This document shows positions 35,479 to 44,319 of a stretch of DNA of 64,000 nt, piece after piece (position 1 is the stretch's first letter; the number at the start of each line of letters is the position of its first letter). The position numbers were made by a program, and so were the translations under genes. This DNA comes from JAMXLG01 sp963765935 (GTDB taxonomy: Bacteria > Vulcanimicrobiota > Vulcanimicrobiia > Vulcanimicrobiales > Vulcanimicrobiaceae): NCBI GenBank assembly GCA_963765935.1, contig CAVXXX010000004.1:124001-188000 (forward strand), given 5' to 3'. The notes under the pieces are model-generated. The model worked only from the letters and a program-made list of their open reading frames with translations. It had not been told where the DNA came from and did no database searches.

Positions 35479-36362
35479 TGGCTCTTTCGCACCTCGATCT
35501 CGCCGCCGGCGATCTCCAGTTCGATACCCGTTTTCATATGGAAGCGACCGGCACGGCCGCATTCGAGCGCACGAACGGCAGCTTCGATGTGCTCGAAATC
35601 GACGTCGCGCAGGGCCTCCTCGGCATCCAACGCGCTACGAACGCGCCGGCGCAGTGCAGCGCGATCGGTTTGCCCTAGCTCTTCGCCAACGAGCTCGGCG
35701 GTACGCGCCACGGCTGCATCGAGTCCCGGAAAGAGCGGCCGCAGTGCGTCCAGCGCCCGCCGGACCGCGTTGCGGCGAATACCGAAATCGCTGTTGGTCG
35801 GATCGATCGCGTACGGCAACGCGTGCACCTGACAGTAATGACGCAAATCGTCGGCCGCGACGCGCAGTAACGGACGCGCGAGATCGATGCCGGGTGCGAG
35901 TTCGCGTCGCGGACGCATGCCCGCGATACCATCCGGTCCGGTTCCCCGCAAAAGCGCGAGCATCACGGTTTCACTTTGATCCTCTTGATGGTGCGCGGTT
36001 GCGACGGCGTTTGCGCTGAATTCTCGCGCAATCGTTACGAGTGCATCGTAGCGAGCGTTGCGCATCGACGCTTCATCGCTACGTTCGCCGGTGAGTTGGA
36101 CGACGCGAACCGGCATGCCGAAGGTTGCACCGATACGCAGGACGACACATTCATCTTGCCACGCGGATTCACGCGTGCCGTGATTGATGTATGCAAGGGA
36201 GATTTGCAATTGCATCGGCGTTCGCACAGCAGCCAATACTGCTGCGAGCGCGACGGAATCGGCCCCGCCACTGCACGCAACGACAACCCGGTCCCCCTGA
36301 CGAATCACCCCGTCACGCTCGACGGCTTGTTCGATCGCCGCTTCGGGTTTAGCGCCTCGCAT
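35475..36362 (-). CDS. tilS: tRNA(Ile)-lysidine synthase
   Basis: Makes lysidine at C34 of the AUA-decoding tRNA-Ile. 295 aa with the PP-loop VVVACSGGADSVALAAVLAA, YINHGTRESAWQDECVVL, VATAHHQEDQSETVMLALLR, GIDLARPLLRV and YAIDPTNSDFGIRRNAVRRA. It is of the short type, with only a small C-terminal part after the N-terminal domain. Starts 2 nt after smpB's stop region in the minus-strand operon. Confidence 0.95.
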   Translation of the reverse strand: MRGAKPEAAIEQAVERDGVIRQGDRVVVACSGGADSVALAAVLAAVRTPMQLQISLAYINHGTRESAWQDECVVLRIGATFGMPVRVVQLTGERSDEASMRNARYDALVTIAREFSANAVATAHHQEDQSETVMLALLRGTGPDGIAGMRPRRELAPGIDLARPLLRVAADDLRHYCQVHALPYAIDPTNSDFGIRRNAVRRALDALRPLFPGLDAAVARTAELVGEELGQTDRAALRRRVRSALDAEEALRDVDFEHIEAAVRALECGRAGRFHMKTGIELEIAGGEIEVRKSQ

Positions 36363-36364
36363 GA

Positions 36365-36856
36365 CTACCGGATATGGCGTTGGATTTCGCGCTCAACGTC
36401 GCGCTTGGCGATGTCTTCGCGTTTGTCCCACATTTTTTTGCCGCGCGCGAGGCCGAGCTGCACCTTCACTTTGCCGCGCGTGAAGTACATGCGAAGCGGA
36501 ACGATCGTCAGACCCTTCTCTTTGACGCGTGACTGGAGATCCGCGATCTGCTCTTTGTGCAACAGCAATTTACGCGGACGATTCGGATCGACATTTGAGA
36601 AGCTACCTTGCTTGTATGGCGGCACGTGCATGCCCAACAACCACGCTTCGCCGTCACGAAAACGCGCATACGCTTCGTTCAAACTCACGCCGCCCATACG
36701 AATCGACTTCACTTCCGTCCCCGTCAATGCGAGACCAGCTTCAAGCGATTCGAGAATGTGATACTCATGCCGAGCCCGACGATTGTCTACCGTCGGAGCA
36801 TTATGCTTCTTCGCTTCTTCTTTAACTTGAAGTCGCGTCTGTTTGGACTTAGCCAT
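36365..36856 (-). CDS. smpB: SsrA-binding protein SmpB
   Basis: Partner of tmRNA in rescue of stalled ribosomes. 163 aa: DNRRARHEYHILESLEAGLA, LTGTEVKSIRMGGVSLNEAY, DGEAWLLGMHVPPYKQGSF, RKLLLHKEQIADLQSRVKEK, LTIVPLRMYFTRGKVKVQLG and the C-terminal KKMWDKREDIAKRD tail. An N-terminal extension of about 25 Lys/Gln-rich residues precedes the core. I looked for ssrA in the 134-bp gap upstream and found none. Confidence 0.97.
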   Translation of the reverse strand: MAKSKQTRLQVKEEAKKHNAPTVDNRRARHEYHILESLEAGLALTGTEVKSIRMGGVSLNEAYARFRDGEAWLLGMHVPPYKQGSFSNVDPNRPRKLLLHKEQIADLQSRVKEKGLTIVPLRMYFTRGKVKVQLGLARGKKMWDKREDIAKRDVEREIQRHIR

Positions 36857-36990
36857 GTTTAAAGGCGCTCCGCCCTAGGCTCCGCGCCCCCCACTTCGTG
36901 GGGCCCCCAACTATGGCGCGCGACGCAGCTCGGCATGCAAAAGACTCCCCTAGGGCGCGCCAATTGAACAATTGTTTCGTAGCCATTTTG

Positions 36991-37443
36991 CTATCGGGAC
37001 TTCGTCGAATTGGGATTTGGATTTCTTCGGTCGTTGACGGCTTCGAGCGGACCCATTGAGACGAATTTACCTTCGCCGTCGAGGAGTACGGTGCCGGAGG
37101 CGTCGCGCACGACGGCTTCCATGCCGAGGACGTTGCGCCGTTGCCATGTGACTCGGCCCGTCACGTGAAGTTCTTTGCCGAGCGGGACGGGCTTACGGAA
37201 GCGAACGTTCATGCTTGCCGTTACTCCGCGATGACCTGCGTGGCCGGCTGCGTGCGCCATCGCTTCGTCGAGTAACGACATCGCGATGCCGCCGTGCGCG
37301 ATTTCGCGCCAACCCTGAAATTCCGGAGCAAGCGTGATGTGCGCATGAACGCCTTCGTCGTCGGGATCGAAGTGGAGGTGCAGACCAATCGGATTTTCCG
37401 GCCCGCACGCAAAGCAATTTCCGTCGTCGACCGGCACACTCAC
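36991..37443 (-). CDS. PaaI-type hotdog thioesterase
   Basis: 150 aa from a GTG at 37443 that overlaps the metallophosphoesterase stop (GTGA). CFACGPENPIGLHLHFDPDD is the N-terminal signature of the PaaI/YbgC-like group; WREIAHGGIAMSLLDEAMAH carries the active HGG motif and VTASMNVRFRKPVPLGKELH the dimer strand. Acyl-CoA substrate unknown. The 134 bp before smpB hold GC-rich hairpins (CCCCAC/GTGGGG on minus) and CAATTG twice, but no gene I can support. Confidence 0.88.
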   Translation of the reverse strand: MSVPVDDGNCFACGPENPIGLHLHFDPDDEGVHAHITLAPEFQGWREIAHGGIAMSLLDEAMAHAAGHAGHRGVTASMNVRFRKPVPLGKELHVTGRVTWQRRNVLGMEAVVRDASGTVLLDGEGKFVSMGPLEAVNDRRNPNPNSTKSR

Positions 37444-38165
37444 CGTCCCGACTCCAGCCGCGTTGCAAGATAATCGGGAAGATGCACTTGATGAATCTTC
37501 TCTTGTACTTCCGCAATCGGGTACGGATAGCGCACCCACTCGACGCGACGCGTGTCACTATCAAAAAGCACAAACGACGGCTCGGGATTGAGATCGCGCG
37601 GTTGACCGACACTTCCGACGTCGATGATATAGCGGCGTCCGTCTTCGAGCTGAAGTTCACCGCCGTTTTGCATGTGTTTGTGGCCGACGCTGCCGTCGGG
37701 TTCTTGGACCCAGTACTCGGCAATGTGCGTATGGCCGATAAAAACCATCGGCGCGTCCGTGTTTGCAAACGCCTTCGCGGCCGTGCGCTTGTCCAGAACG
37801 TACTCGAAATAATTCACGGGCGCACCATGCACGAGCAAGAACTCGGGATAGCGTAGTTCGTACGAAAGTCCGTTGAGCCATGCGCGGCTCTCATCGCTGA
37901 GCACACCCTGGGTCCACGCAATTGCCGCGCGCGCCGCATCGTTGAAGTACTCGACGCCGAAGTTTTCGAGCGCCGCGAGATCGTGGTTTCCGAGGACCGC
38001 ACTTTGCGCCCGCGCTCGAATCATTCGCACGCATTCATTCGGATTTGGACCGTACCCGACGATATCGCCCAGACACAGCACGGTATCTTCATCGCCGATG
38101 AGCGCCAAGGCGCGTTCGAGCGATTCGATGTTCCCATGAACGTCGGAAACGATCGCGTATTTCAC
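37440..38165 (-). CDS. Metallophosphoesterase, YfcE/PrpE-like
   Basis: 241 aa calcineurin-like phosphoesterase. MKYAIVSDVHGNIESLERAL (DxH), VLCLGDIVGYGPNPNECV (GDxxGxG), VLGNHD, LLVHGAPVNYF and VFIGHTHIAEYW give all metal-binding motifs; the family includes diadenosine tetraphosphatases and phosphodiesterases. ATG overlaps the hisC stop (ATGA). Substrate cannot be told. Confidence 0.92.
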   Translation of the reverse strand: MKYAIVSDVHGNIESLERALALIGDEDTVLCLGDIVGYGPNPNECVRMIRARAQSAVLGNHDLAALENFGVEYFNDAARAAIAWTQGVLSDESRAWLNGLSYELRYPEFLLVHGAPVNYFEYVLDKRTAAKAFANTDAPMVFIGHTHIAEYWVQEPDGSVGHKHMQNGGELQLEDGRRYIIDVGSVGQPRDLNPEPSFVLFDSDTRRVEWVRYPYPIAEVQEKIHQVHLPDYLATRLESGR

Positions 38166-39259
38166 GCAAGGACCTCGGCGAGAACCGCGCGGAAGGCGAA
38201 ATCAAACGCTTCGCGCATCGGCACCGTACCGGCACTCACGCGCACGAAACGATCCAATGGCGGCAGACCGGGCTTGCGAATCCACACGCCGCGCGCGAGC
38301 AAGTCGTTCATGACCCGCGTCGCCTGTTCGGCATTTCCGAGATCGATGCAGACGAAGTTCGTGAACGATTCGATGTATCCGAGACCAAGCTCGGTTGCCA
38401 AGCGGTAGTAATCATTTCTTGCAAGCGCAACTTCGTCAACCACGAATCGGCGGAACGCTTCGTCTTCGAGCGATGCGAGCGCACCGATCTGCGCGTTGCG
38501 GTTGACGCCGTAGTGAAGGCGGATTTTTTGCAGGATGGCGACATTGGTCTCGTTCGTGATGGCATAGCCGATACGTGCACCCGCCATACCGTACGCCTTC
38601 GAAAACGTGCGCGTGCGGATCAACCGGTCTTCGATGTGCGGCGGAAGCAGATCGATTTCGTCAACGAAATCCGCATAGGCTTCGTCAAGCAAAAATACGG
38701 CATCGCGCGGAAGCGCGTCGAAGAACGCGATCATCTCGTCTTTGCGGATGAACGTTCCGCTCGGATTGTCGGGATTCGCAAGATAAATCACCGACGGCGC
38801 TTCGCGCCGCGCAACGTCGATGAGCGCATCGAGATCCGGTCGGCCATTCTGGTGATATCCGGCATATACGAGACGGCCGCCAAAGCCGGTCACGTGGTAA
38901 TTGAAGGTCGGATAGGAACCACGGGTCGTCAGCGCCGCACCGCCCGGCGCGACGAACGCCCGCACGACGAGACCCATCAAATCGTCGATACCTGAGCCCA
39001 CGACCAACTCTTCCACCCGGCAGCCGTGCTTGCGCGAAAGCGCCGTTCGCAATTCGTACGATTCGGGATCGCCGTACCACGAGATGCGCGGCAGCTCGGA
39101 GACCATCGCTTCGACCGCGCGCGGCGAGGGGCCGAACGCACTTTCATTGGCACCGAGGCGCACGAGTTCGCTACGACCCGTTTCGCGCATCAACTGCTCG
39201 GGGCCGATGAACGGCGTCATCGCAGGGATGGCCTCGACGGCGGGCGCCGGACGGATCAC
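38162..39259 (-). CDS. hisC: Histidinol-phosphate aminotransferase-like PLP enzyme
   Basis: Fold-type I aminotransferase of 365 aa. LVRLGANESAFGPSPRAVEA, WYGDPESYELRTALSRKHGC, ISYLANPDNPSGT-type loop (VIYLANPDNPSGTFI), FLLDEAYADFVDE and the PLP-lysine motif RTFSKAYGMAGARIGY. GTG start. No other his genes are near, so it may serve histidine synthesis from this dispersed site or transaminate an aromatic keto acid. Confidence 0.88.
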   Translation of the reverse strand: MIRPAPAVEAIPAMTPFIGPEQLMRETGRSELVRLGANESAFGPSPRAVEAMVSELPRISWYGDPESYELRTALSRKHGCRVEELVVGSGIDDLMGLVVRAFVAPGGAALTTRGSYPTFNYHVTGFGGRLVYAGYHQNGRPDLDALIDVARREAPSVIYLANPDNPSGTFIRKDEMIAFFDALPRDAVFLLDEAYADFVDEIDLLPPHIEDRLIRTRTFSKAYGMAGARIGYAITNETNVAILQKIRLHYGVNRNAQIGALASLEDEAFRRFVVDEVALARNDYYRLATELGLGYIESFTNFVCIDLGNAEQATRVMNDLLARGVWIRKPGLPPLDRFVRVSAGTVPMREAFDFAFRAVLAEVLA

Positions 39260-39279
39260 TTCTACCTCATACCTCCGTG

Positions 39280-40506
39280 TTAGATAAATCGCGTCACGGC
39301 GACGCGGGTTCCCTCAGAATACGTCTCGACGTCCTCCGGCAGAACGATATATCCATCGGAACGGGCAATGATGCTGACGGTCGATGAGCGCAGAGGAAGT
39401 GGATGCGCCACCCAGCCGCCGCCTTCATTCTTTAACGACACGGGGACATACCACGTCCACCCCAGGTGGCTCGCCACGGCAGCCGAGAGCCGGGCTTCAA
39501 TTGCGTCAACGCGGTGGGCCGCCCCACACATCGCCTCGATTATTGGCCGAACGATCGCCTGCAAGATGATCACTGCCGAGGTCGGGTTTCCCGGCAATCC
39601 GATAATTGGCCGATCGCCGGCGGCGGCCAAGACGGTCGGCTTCCCTGGTTTAACCCGCAACCCGTGCACGATGACACCGGGCGCTCCGAGCGCTGCGATT
39701 GCCGACGGCGTGCGATCGCGCTCGCCGACGGACGAACCACCCGTGAGCATCGCGGCGTCGGCATGCGCGAGCGCCGTTTGCAACGCGCGTTCCAGTGAGC
39801 CCGGATCGTCGTTGACCGTTGGAATGTGAACGGCATCGGCACCGAGCGCGCGAAGCGTTGCTGCAATCGCAAAGCGGTTCGAGTCGCGAATCTGTCCCGG
39901 TTGCGGCACCGCGTCGGGCGCGATCAGCTCATCGCCGCTCGAAATAACGCCGATGCGGGGGCGGCGATAGACGGCAACATCAACGATACCGAGAGTCGCG
40001 AGCAATCCGGCGTGCGGTGCGGTGATGCGTATGCCGGCGTCGAGCACGCGATCTCCCGCGTGCATGTCGCCCGCGCGCTGGTTCACGTTCTCGCCGGAGC
40101 GGTACGCCTGCTCTGCGAGGATGCTCACGCCGTCGAGCACGACATCTTCAATAGGGACGACGGCATCCGCACCGCGCGGCACCACACCGCCGGTCGGGAT
40201 GCGCACCGCGGTACCGGATGCTAACGCATCGGTCCACGTGCTGCCCATCTGCACCTCGCCGATAATGCGAAAACGCCCCGGCGTCTGCGCACTCGAGACG
40301 GCGAAACCGTCCATTGCCGAACGTGGTGCGTTCGGATAATCGCTGTCGGCGAAAACGGGTTCGGCGAGAATACGGCCGTGCGCGCAATCCAACGGTACGC
40401 GTTCGATGCTCGGCGGCGCGAGCGCAACGCGCGCGAGAAATGTCGCAACCGCATCATCGGGCGACAAAAGATTTTCCGTGTGAAAGACGAAGCCGCGCTG
40501 TTCCAT
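39280..40506 (-). CDS. moeA: Molybdopterin molybdenumtransferase
   Basis: MoeA inserts molybdate into adenylated molybdopterin. 408 aa: PLDCAHGRILAEPVFADSDY, NAPRSAMDGFAV, IPTGGVVPRGADAVVPIEDV, GVISSGDELIAPD, AMLTGGSSVGERDRTPSAIA, and GLPGNPTSAVIILQAIVRPI. The ATG at 40506 shares CATG with the divergent serS start. A TTG at 40467, with GGAAAA ahead and closer to the usual MoeA beginning, is an alternative that would separate the genes. Complements moaC/moaB at 8.8-9.7 kb. Confidence 0.94.
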   Translation of the reverse strand: MEQRGFVFHTENLLSPDDAVATFLARVALAPPSIERVPLDCAHGRILAEPVFADSDYPNAPRSAMDGFAVSSAQTPGRFRIIGEVQMGSTWTDALASGTAVRIPTGGVVPRGADAVVPIEDVVLDGVSILAEQAYRSGENVNQRAGDMHAGDRVLDAGIRITAPHAGLLATLGIVDVAVYRRPRIGVISSGDELIAPDAVPQPGQIRDSNRFAIAATLRALGADAVHIPTVNDDPGSLERALQTALAHADAAMLTGGSSVGERDRTPSAIAALGAPGVIVHGLRVKPGKPTVLAAAGDRPIIGLPGNPTSAVIILQAIVRPIIEAMCGAAHRVDAIEARLSAAVASHLGWTWYVPVSLKNEGGGWVAHPLPLRSSTVSIIARSDGYIVLPEDVETYSEGTRVAVTRFI

Positions 40507-41789
40507 GCTCGATATCGCTCTGGTCCGACGTGATCCCGATCGCGTCCGGCGTTCGGCTCAGCGTCGTGGGAATGATGCGTCGTTCGTTGATGAGATTCTG
40601 CGTTTGGACGGAGAGTACCGCTCCGTGCTCGCCGCGGTCGAAACGGCGAAAGCCGAGAAGAACCGTTTGTCGGCAGAAATCGGCAAAGCCACGGACAAAG
40701 CGGCCGCCGCGCGTGAACTCAAACCAAAGCTCGACGAGCTTGCGGAGCGCATCGCGCAGGACGAAGACCGCGCCAAGGTCCTCTCTCCGGATAATCCGGA
40801 ATCCACGCTTCGCTCGCTGCTCGAAAATACACCGAACATCCTCGACGACTCGGTTCCGCGACGGCGGCGGACCCGAAGATAACGTTTGCGTCCGCACGTG
40901 GGGATCGCCGCGTGAATTTTCATTTACGCCGAAAGCGCATTGGGAACTGGGCGAAGCACTCGACATCCTCGATTTCGAACGCGCGGCGAAACTTTCGGGT
41001 AGCCGCTTCGCAGCGCTCAAGGGAAAAGGTGCGCGACTCTCGCGCGCGCTCGTGCAATTCTTCTTGGACCGCGCCGAAGAACGCGGGTATCTCGAAGTAA
41101 TTCCGCCGTTGCTGGTTGCGCGGCGCACGATGTGGAACACCGGCCAGCTTTCAAAGTTCGCCGATGCGATGTTCGTCGATCAAGACGCGGATCTGTTCAT
41201 GATCCCGACGGCGGAAGTGCCGCTCACGGCGTTGCATGGCGACGAAATTCTGGACGGAGCGTCGCTGCCGCGAAAAATGACGGCGTATACGCCGTGTTTT
41301 CGCAAGGAGGCAGGCGCTGCCGGCAAAGATACACGCGGCCTCATCCGTCAACATCAGTTTGAAAAAGTCGAACTCGTGTGGCTCTCACTGCCGGAGTCAT
41401 CGTTCGATGCGCTCGAACAATTGACCGAACATGCACGCGCGCTGCTCGAAGAGTTGGGTCTTCCGCATCGCGTAATGGCGCTCTGCTCGGGCGATGTTGG
41501 ATTCAACGCCGCAAAGACCTACGATCTCGAGGTGTGGGTGCCGAGCTCGGAGGGTTACCGCGAGATCAGCTCGTGTTCGAACTGCACCGACTTCCAAGCC
41601 CGCCGCGCAGCGATTCGCTTCCGCCGTGAGGCAAAAGCGAAACCCGAACTCGTGCACACGCTCAACGGATCCGGCCTCGCTGTCGGCCGTACCCTCGTTG
41701 CGATTATGGAAAATTATCAGCAGGCCGACGGTTCGATTGAAATTCCCGAAGCGCTACGGCGTTATACCGGATTCGAGCGTATTGGCTAA
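40505..41789 (+). CDS. serS: Seryl-tRNA synthetase, interrupted by one extra base
   Basis: Class II synthetase charging tRNA-Ser. The first frame (40505 to about 40858) encodes MLDIALVRRDPDRVRRSAQR and the coiled-coil arm up to NILDDSVP; the rest continues one base later (from 40860) with GGGPEDN, WGSPREF, motif 2 FRKEAGAAGKDTRGLIRQHQ and motif 3 GSGLAVGRTLVAIMENYQ. Removing the single C at 40859 gives a normal 427-aa SerRS. A single-copy essential gene should be intact, so this is a sequence error, a second diverged copy, or a recoding site; a sequencing error in the GC-rich CCGCGACGGCGGCGG context is likeliest. Confidence 0.92.
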
Positions 41790-42107
41790 CGCATCGACGG
41801 CCGCCGATTTCTCCGGAATCTTCGCGCCCGCCTGAAAGTACGCTTCGATTCGAACGCGGGTCGATGCATCGTTCTGCGGTTCGAAGCTCACGCGCACGCG
41901 CTCGTTGTTGACCAGTCCGAATCCGGCTTCGATGTAGCGACCCTTAGGATCGTCGACGTATACATTTGCACCGAGCGTGACTTCAATCGCTTCCAACACG
42001 CGGCTGTACGTCGTTTCATAGTCGAGCGGAAGTTCGACCACGCGATGCGGGCGCAATCCGATACGCGAACTCGTTTCCGGTTTCAGCCATTTCAAAAAGA
42101 AACGCAT
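41754..42107 (-). CDS. Conserved hypothetical protein, 117 aa
   Basis: Not recognised. The product begins MRFFLKWLKPETSSRIGLRP and contains VVELPLDYETTYSRVLEAIE and EAGFGLVNNERVRVSFEPQN, suggesting a compact alpha/beta fold of the SRPBCC or lipid-binding kind, but this is weak. It starts in a TAATG overlap with the DUF4010 gene and its 3' end overlaps convergent serS by 36 nt. Confidence 0.65.
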   Translation of the reverse strand: MRFFLKWLKPETSSRIGLRPHRVVELPLDYETTYSRVLEAIEVTLGANVYVDDPKGRYIEAGFGLVNNERVRVSFEPQNDASTRVRIEAYFQAGAKIPEKSAAVDALANTLESGITP

Positions 42108-43339
42108 TAGGCGAACCTTAAGACAATCCAGGCGGCAAGAACGCCGAGCGCGGCCAATGCGGCCAGTCCTGCGACGGGAATCAGGCTTTCCCTGCGCCGC
42201 GAAATCGCCGCTGCCCAAACGCCTTTGAGCACATTGTTCGATGAGGAAGCGACCAGAATGGCGGCGGCTGAAGTCGCCACGGCAAGTGCGTGCGACTGCG
42301 CGATGCCGAGCACGAACGGGTCGATGTCGGTGAAGCCGACGACCGCGGCAAGTTCGAGGAGTCCCGCGGTTCCGAGATGGGCCGCTGCCCAGGTCGATAT
42401 TTGCGAAAACACGATCATCAGCATCGCGAACAGGATCGCCGTTCCGAGCGCGAGCGGGTTCGACGGCGGATCGCTTTGTGGAGGCGCTCCGGGTGCAGTA
42501 CGCAACATCAGTGCGGCGATAACAATCGCGACCACACAGAGCGCACCGAGAGCCGGAAAGAGCATTCGGGCGAGTGCGAGATTGAAGATCGCCGTAACGA
42601 CGAGCAGCCGGAGATACATGACGGCCGTCGCTGCGATGGTTCCGCTTGCAAGTTCGCGACCGTATCCGTTCAGGTGTGCGCTTCGCGCAAAGACAACCGT
42701 CGTCGCGGTTGACGAATACATTCCACCAAGAATCGCGCTCACAATCGTACCGCGATCGTGAAAAACGTACCGGTCGAGCAAATAGCTGACGTATGAGATC
42801 GTCGAAACGGCAACAACCGCGAGCCACACGTTGAACGGCGTGATCGCAGTGTACGGAATCCGCGGCGCCCGATAGAGCAGCGGCAGAACAACGCCGACCA
42901 GCAGCAAAAATTGCCCGAGCGTTAGCACCTCTTGGACGGGAACGCGCTGCGTCAATGCATGAAGTCGCGAGCGGCTTCCCATCAGAAGCACCGCGGCAAC
43001 CGTTAATCCGATCGTAAACCATACCGGCTGCGTCATCGCTACGGCACCGAGCGCGTACGCGATCACGACGCAGACCGGGACCATGAGATATCCGTGTCCA
43101 CGTCCGTTACCGGTAACCCGCTCGCGAACGACGATCACGAGCCACGCGCCGAGCACGACGAGGCCCGCGATAAAGGCCGAGGCGAAGTGCGGCTCCACGA
43201 GATACAGCGCCGCGCCCGCAAAACTGAGGAGCGGAAAGACACGCACTCCGCCCGGGGTATGCTCCAGCTCCTGACCGTAAAATTGCTCGAACGCGAACCC
43301 GAAAAACAACGCCGTCGCAAGGAGGACGATGTATTGCAT
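42107..43339 (-). CDS. DUF4010/MgtC-like multi-pass membrane protein
   Basis: 410 aa, about 11-12 hydrophobic helices. The N-terminal part (GFAFEQFYGQELEHTPGGVR, VFPLLSFAGAALYLVE) is related to the MgtC/SapB domain, and the C-terminal part (DLDPFVLGIAQ-like FTDIDPFVLGIAQ, ATSAAAILVASSSNNVLKGV) to DUF4010. The middle GGMYSSTATTVVFAR is also typical. Function unknown; transport is possible. AGGAGA lies 5 nt before the ATG. Confidence 0.85.
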   Translation of the reverse strand: MQYIVLLATALFFGFAFEQFYGQELEHTPGGVRVFPLLSFAGAALYLVEPHFASAFIAGLVVLGAWLVIVVRERVTGNGRGHGYLMVPVCVVIAYALGAVAMTQPVWFTIGLTVAAVLLMGSRSRLHALTQRVPVQEVLTLGQFLLLVGVVLPLLYRAPRIPYTAITPFNVWLAVVAVSTISYVSYLLDRYVFHDRGTIVSAILGGMYSSTATTVVFARSAHLNGYGRELASGTIAATAVMYLRLLVVTAIFNLALARMLFPALGALCVVAIVIAALMLRTAPGAPPQSDPPSNPLALGTAILFAMLMIVFSQISTWAAAHLGTAGLLELAAVVGFTDIDPFVLGIAQSHALAVATSAAAILVASSSNNVLKGVWAAAISRRRESLIPVAGLAALAALGVLAAWIVLRFA

Positions 43340-43354
43340 TACCGTCTCCTTCGT

Positions 43355-43507
43355 GTTAGACTCCTCGCTAACATGTTCAGAACCCCGGCAACCGTTTCGT
43401 ATTATTACGGCCGCTTCGAAGAAGTCGGCTATAGGTTGCCGTTGTCTTAGCGAATCCAGCTCCGCTAGAACACACGCCGCCTCGCCGACAGCGAGGCGGC
43501 TTTTTTT
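43355..43507 (+). ncRNA. Structured leader or small RNA ending in a terminator, upstream of the HDO gene
   Basis: Consecutive stems on plus: GTTAG/CTAAC (43355-43372), CGGCAACC (43386-43393) with GGTTGCCG (43434-43441), TAGCG/CGCTA, then the perfect terminator 43476-43507. A 25-codon frame (43373-43450) with three Tyr in a row (SYYYGRF) lies inside. No upstream plus-strand gene needs this terminator, so an attenuator, riboswitch or small RNA is likely. Confidence 0.5.
43476..43507 (+). terminator. Strong intrinsic terminator upstream of the HDO gene
   Basis: GCCGCCTCGC, loop CGACA, GCGAGGCGGC, then seven T. The 10-bp perfect stem ends 30 bp before the ATG of the downstream gene. Confidence 0.95.
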
Positions 43508-43537
43508 ATGCTTTACCGCCGCACAGGAGATCCTACG

Positions 43538-44287
43538 ATGCTCGCATCAGCCCCCACGTCCGCACTCGACGCCTTTCGTAGCGCAGTCGATAACGCGATC
43601 GATTCGCATCCTATCGTCCGCCGCAACAGCTACGCGCAATGGTTTGCCACCGGTGCTGCAAACGACGAAGAACTGCGCCGCTTCACGGTGCAATTTTCGG
43701 TCTTCAGCCACCTCTTCATCGAAGCGCAGCTGCGCAAATGCATCAACGCGCCGGACGTCGAGAGCTACCGCGCAAGCAAAGAGATTCTGCTCAATGAACT
43801 CGGCGTCGTATTTGCGCCGTCAGGATCGATTGAAGGCGGAACGTTCCATTTTCGCGCCGGGCATTTTGAATGGCTCTTGCAGTTTGCGCAGTCGGTCGGA
43901 CTCTCGTGGCAGCAGATCGGAAAGCGGGAACATGGCTCGCGCGAGACGCTCGCGTTCTGCGACGCACTGATGGAGTGGTACGGTTCGCACGACGAGTCAA
44001 CGGCCGCGGGCGCATCCTACGCGATCGAACATTGGGCCGCCGCGGGCTTCTGGAAACAGCTGATCTCCGGTTTGCGCATCATCAAAGAACAGCGCCGTCC
44101 GGATCTTCCGCTCGGATTTTGGACCTGGCACGATGCGTTGGAAGATCAGCATGCGGCGCACACCGACGACGAACTAACGGCGGCATTCGAGAAACCGAAT
44201 TTCTCGCCGGCACGTTTTATCCGGGCGGCTGAAGCGATGCTGGATGCGGTTCAGATTTTTTGGGACGGACTGTCCCTGTCATCCTGA
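43538..44287 (+). CDS. Heme-oxygenase-like (TenA/PqqC/CADD-type) protein, possibly diiron
   Basis: 249 aa all-helical protein; ATG 43538 has AGGAGA 8 nt ahead. RRFTVQFSVFSHLFIEAQLR, HFEWLLQFAQSVGLSWQQIG, YAIEHWAAAGFWKQLISGLR and WTWHDALEDQHAAHTDDE provide Glu and His residues (EAQL, IEHW, H-x3-ED-x2-H) spaced like the iron ligands of heme-oxygenase-like diiron oxidases. That family includes CADD, which makes p-aminobenzoate; a link to the folate operon here is only a thought. The stop codon is supplied by a dispersed repeat copy. Confidence 0.75.
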   Translation: MLASAPTSALDAFRSAVDNAIDSHPIVRRNSYAQWFATGAANDEELRRFTVQFSVFSHLFIEAQLRKCINAPDVESYRASKEILLNELGVVFAPSGSIEGGTFHFRAGHFEWLLQFAQSVGLSWQQIGKREHGSRETLAFCDALMEWYGSHDESTAAGASYAIEHWAAAGFWKQLISGLRIIKEQRRPDLPLGFWTWHDALEDQHAAHTDDELTAAFEKPNFSPARFIRAAEAMLDAVQIFWDGLSLSS

Positions 44288-44301
44288 GCCTGTCGAAGGA
44301 T
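44278..44301 (+). repeat. Dispersed repeat, copy 3 (supplies a stop codon)
   Basis: GTCATCCTGAGCCTGTCGAA plus GGAT, one base different from copy 1. The TGA within CCTGAGC ends the preceding gene. Confidence 0.85.
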
Positions 44302-44319
44302 CGCCTCAACCGAAAGTGG

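Noticed and set aside
36857..36990. Possible tmRNA (ssrA) next to smpB
   Set aside because: No tRNA-like ends or tag-peptide frame; only GC-rich hairpins and CAATTG repeats, and the space is far too short.
40853..40865. Programmed +1 frameshift in serS as the main explanation
   Set aside because: No stop codon or recognised slippery motif right at the break and the GC-rich context favours a sequencing error; kept only as a minor alternative.
43386..43441. SAM-I riboswitch
   Set aside because: CCCGGCAACC is a known SAM-I block, but here it pairs with GGTTGCCG and the rest of the aptamer is absent.
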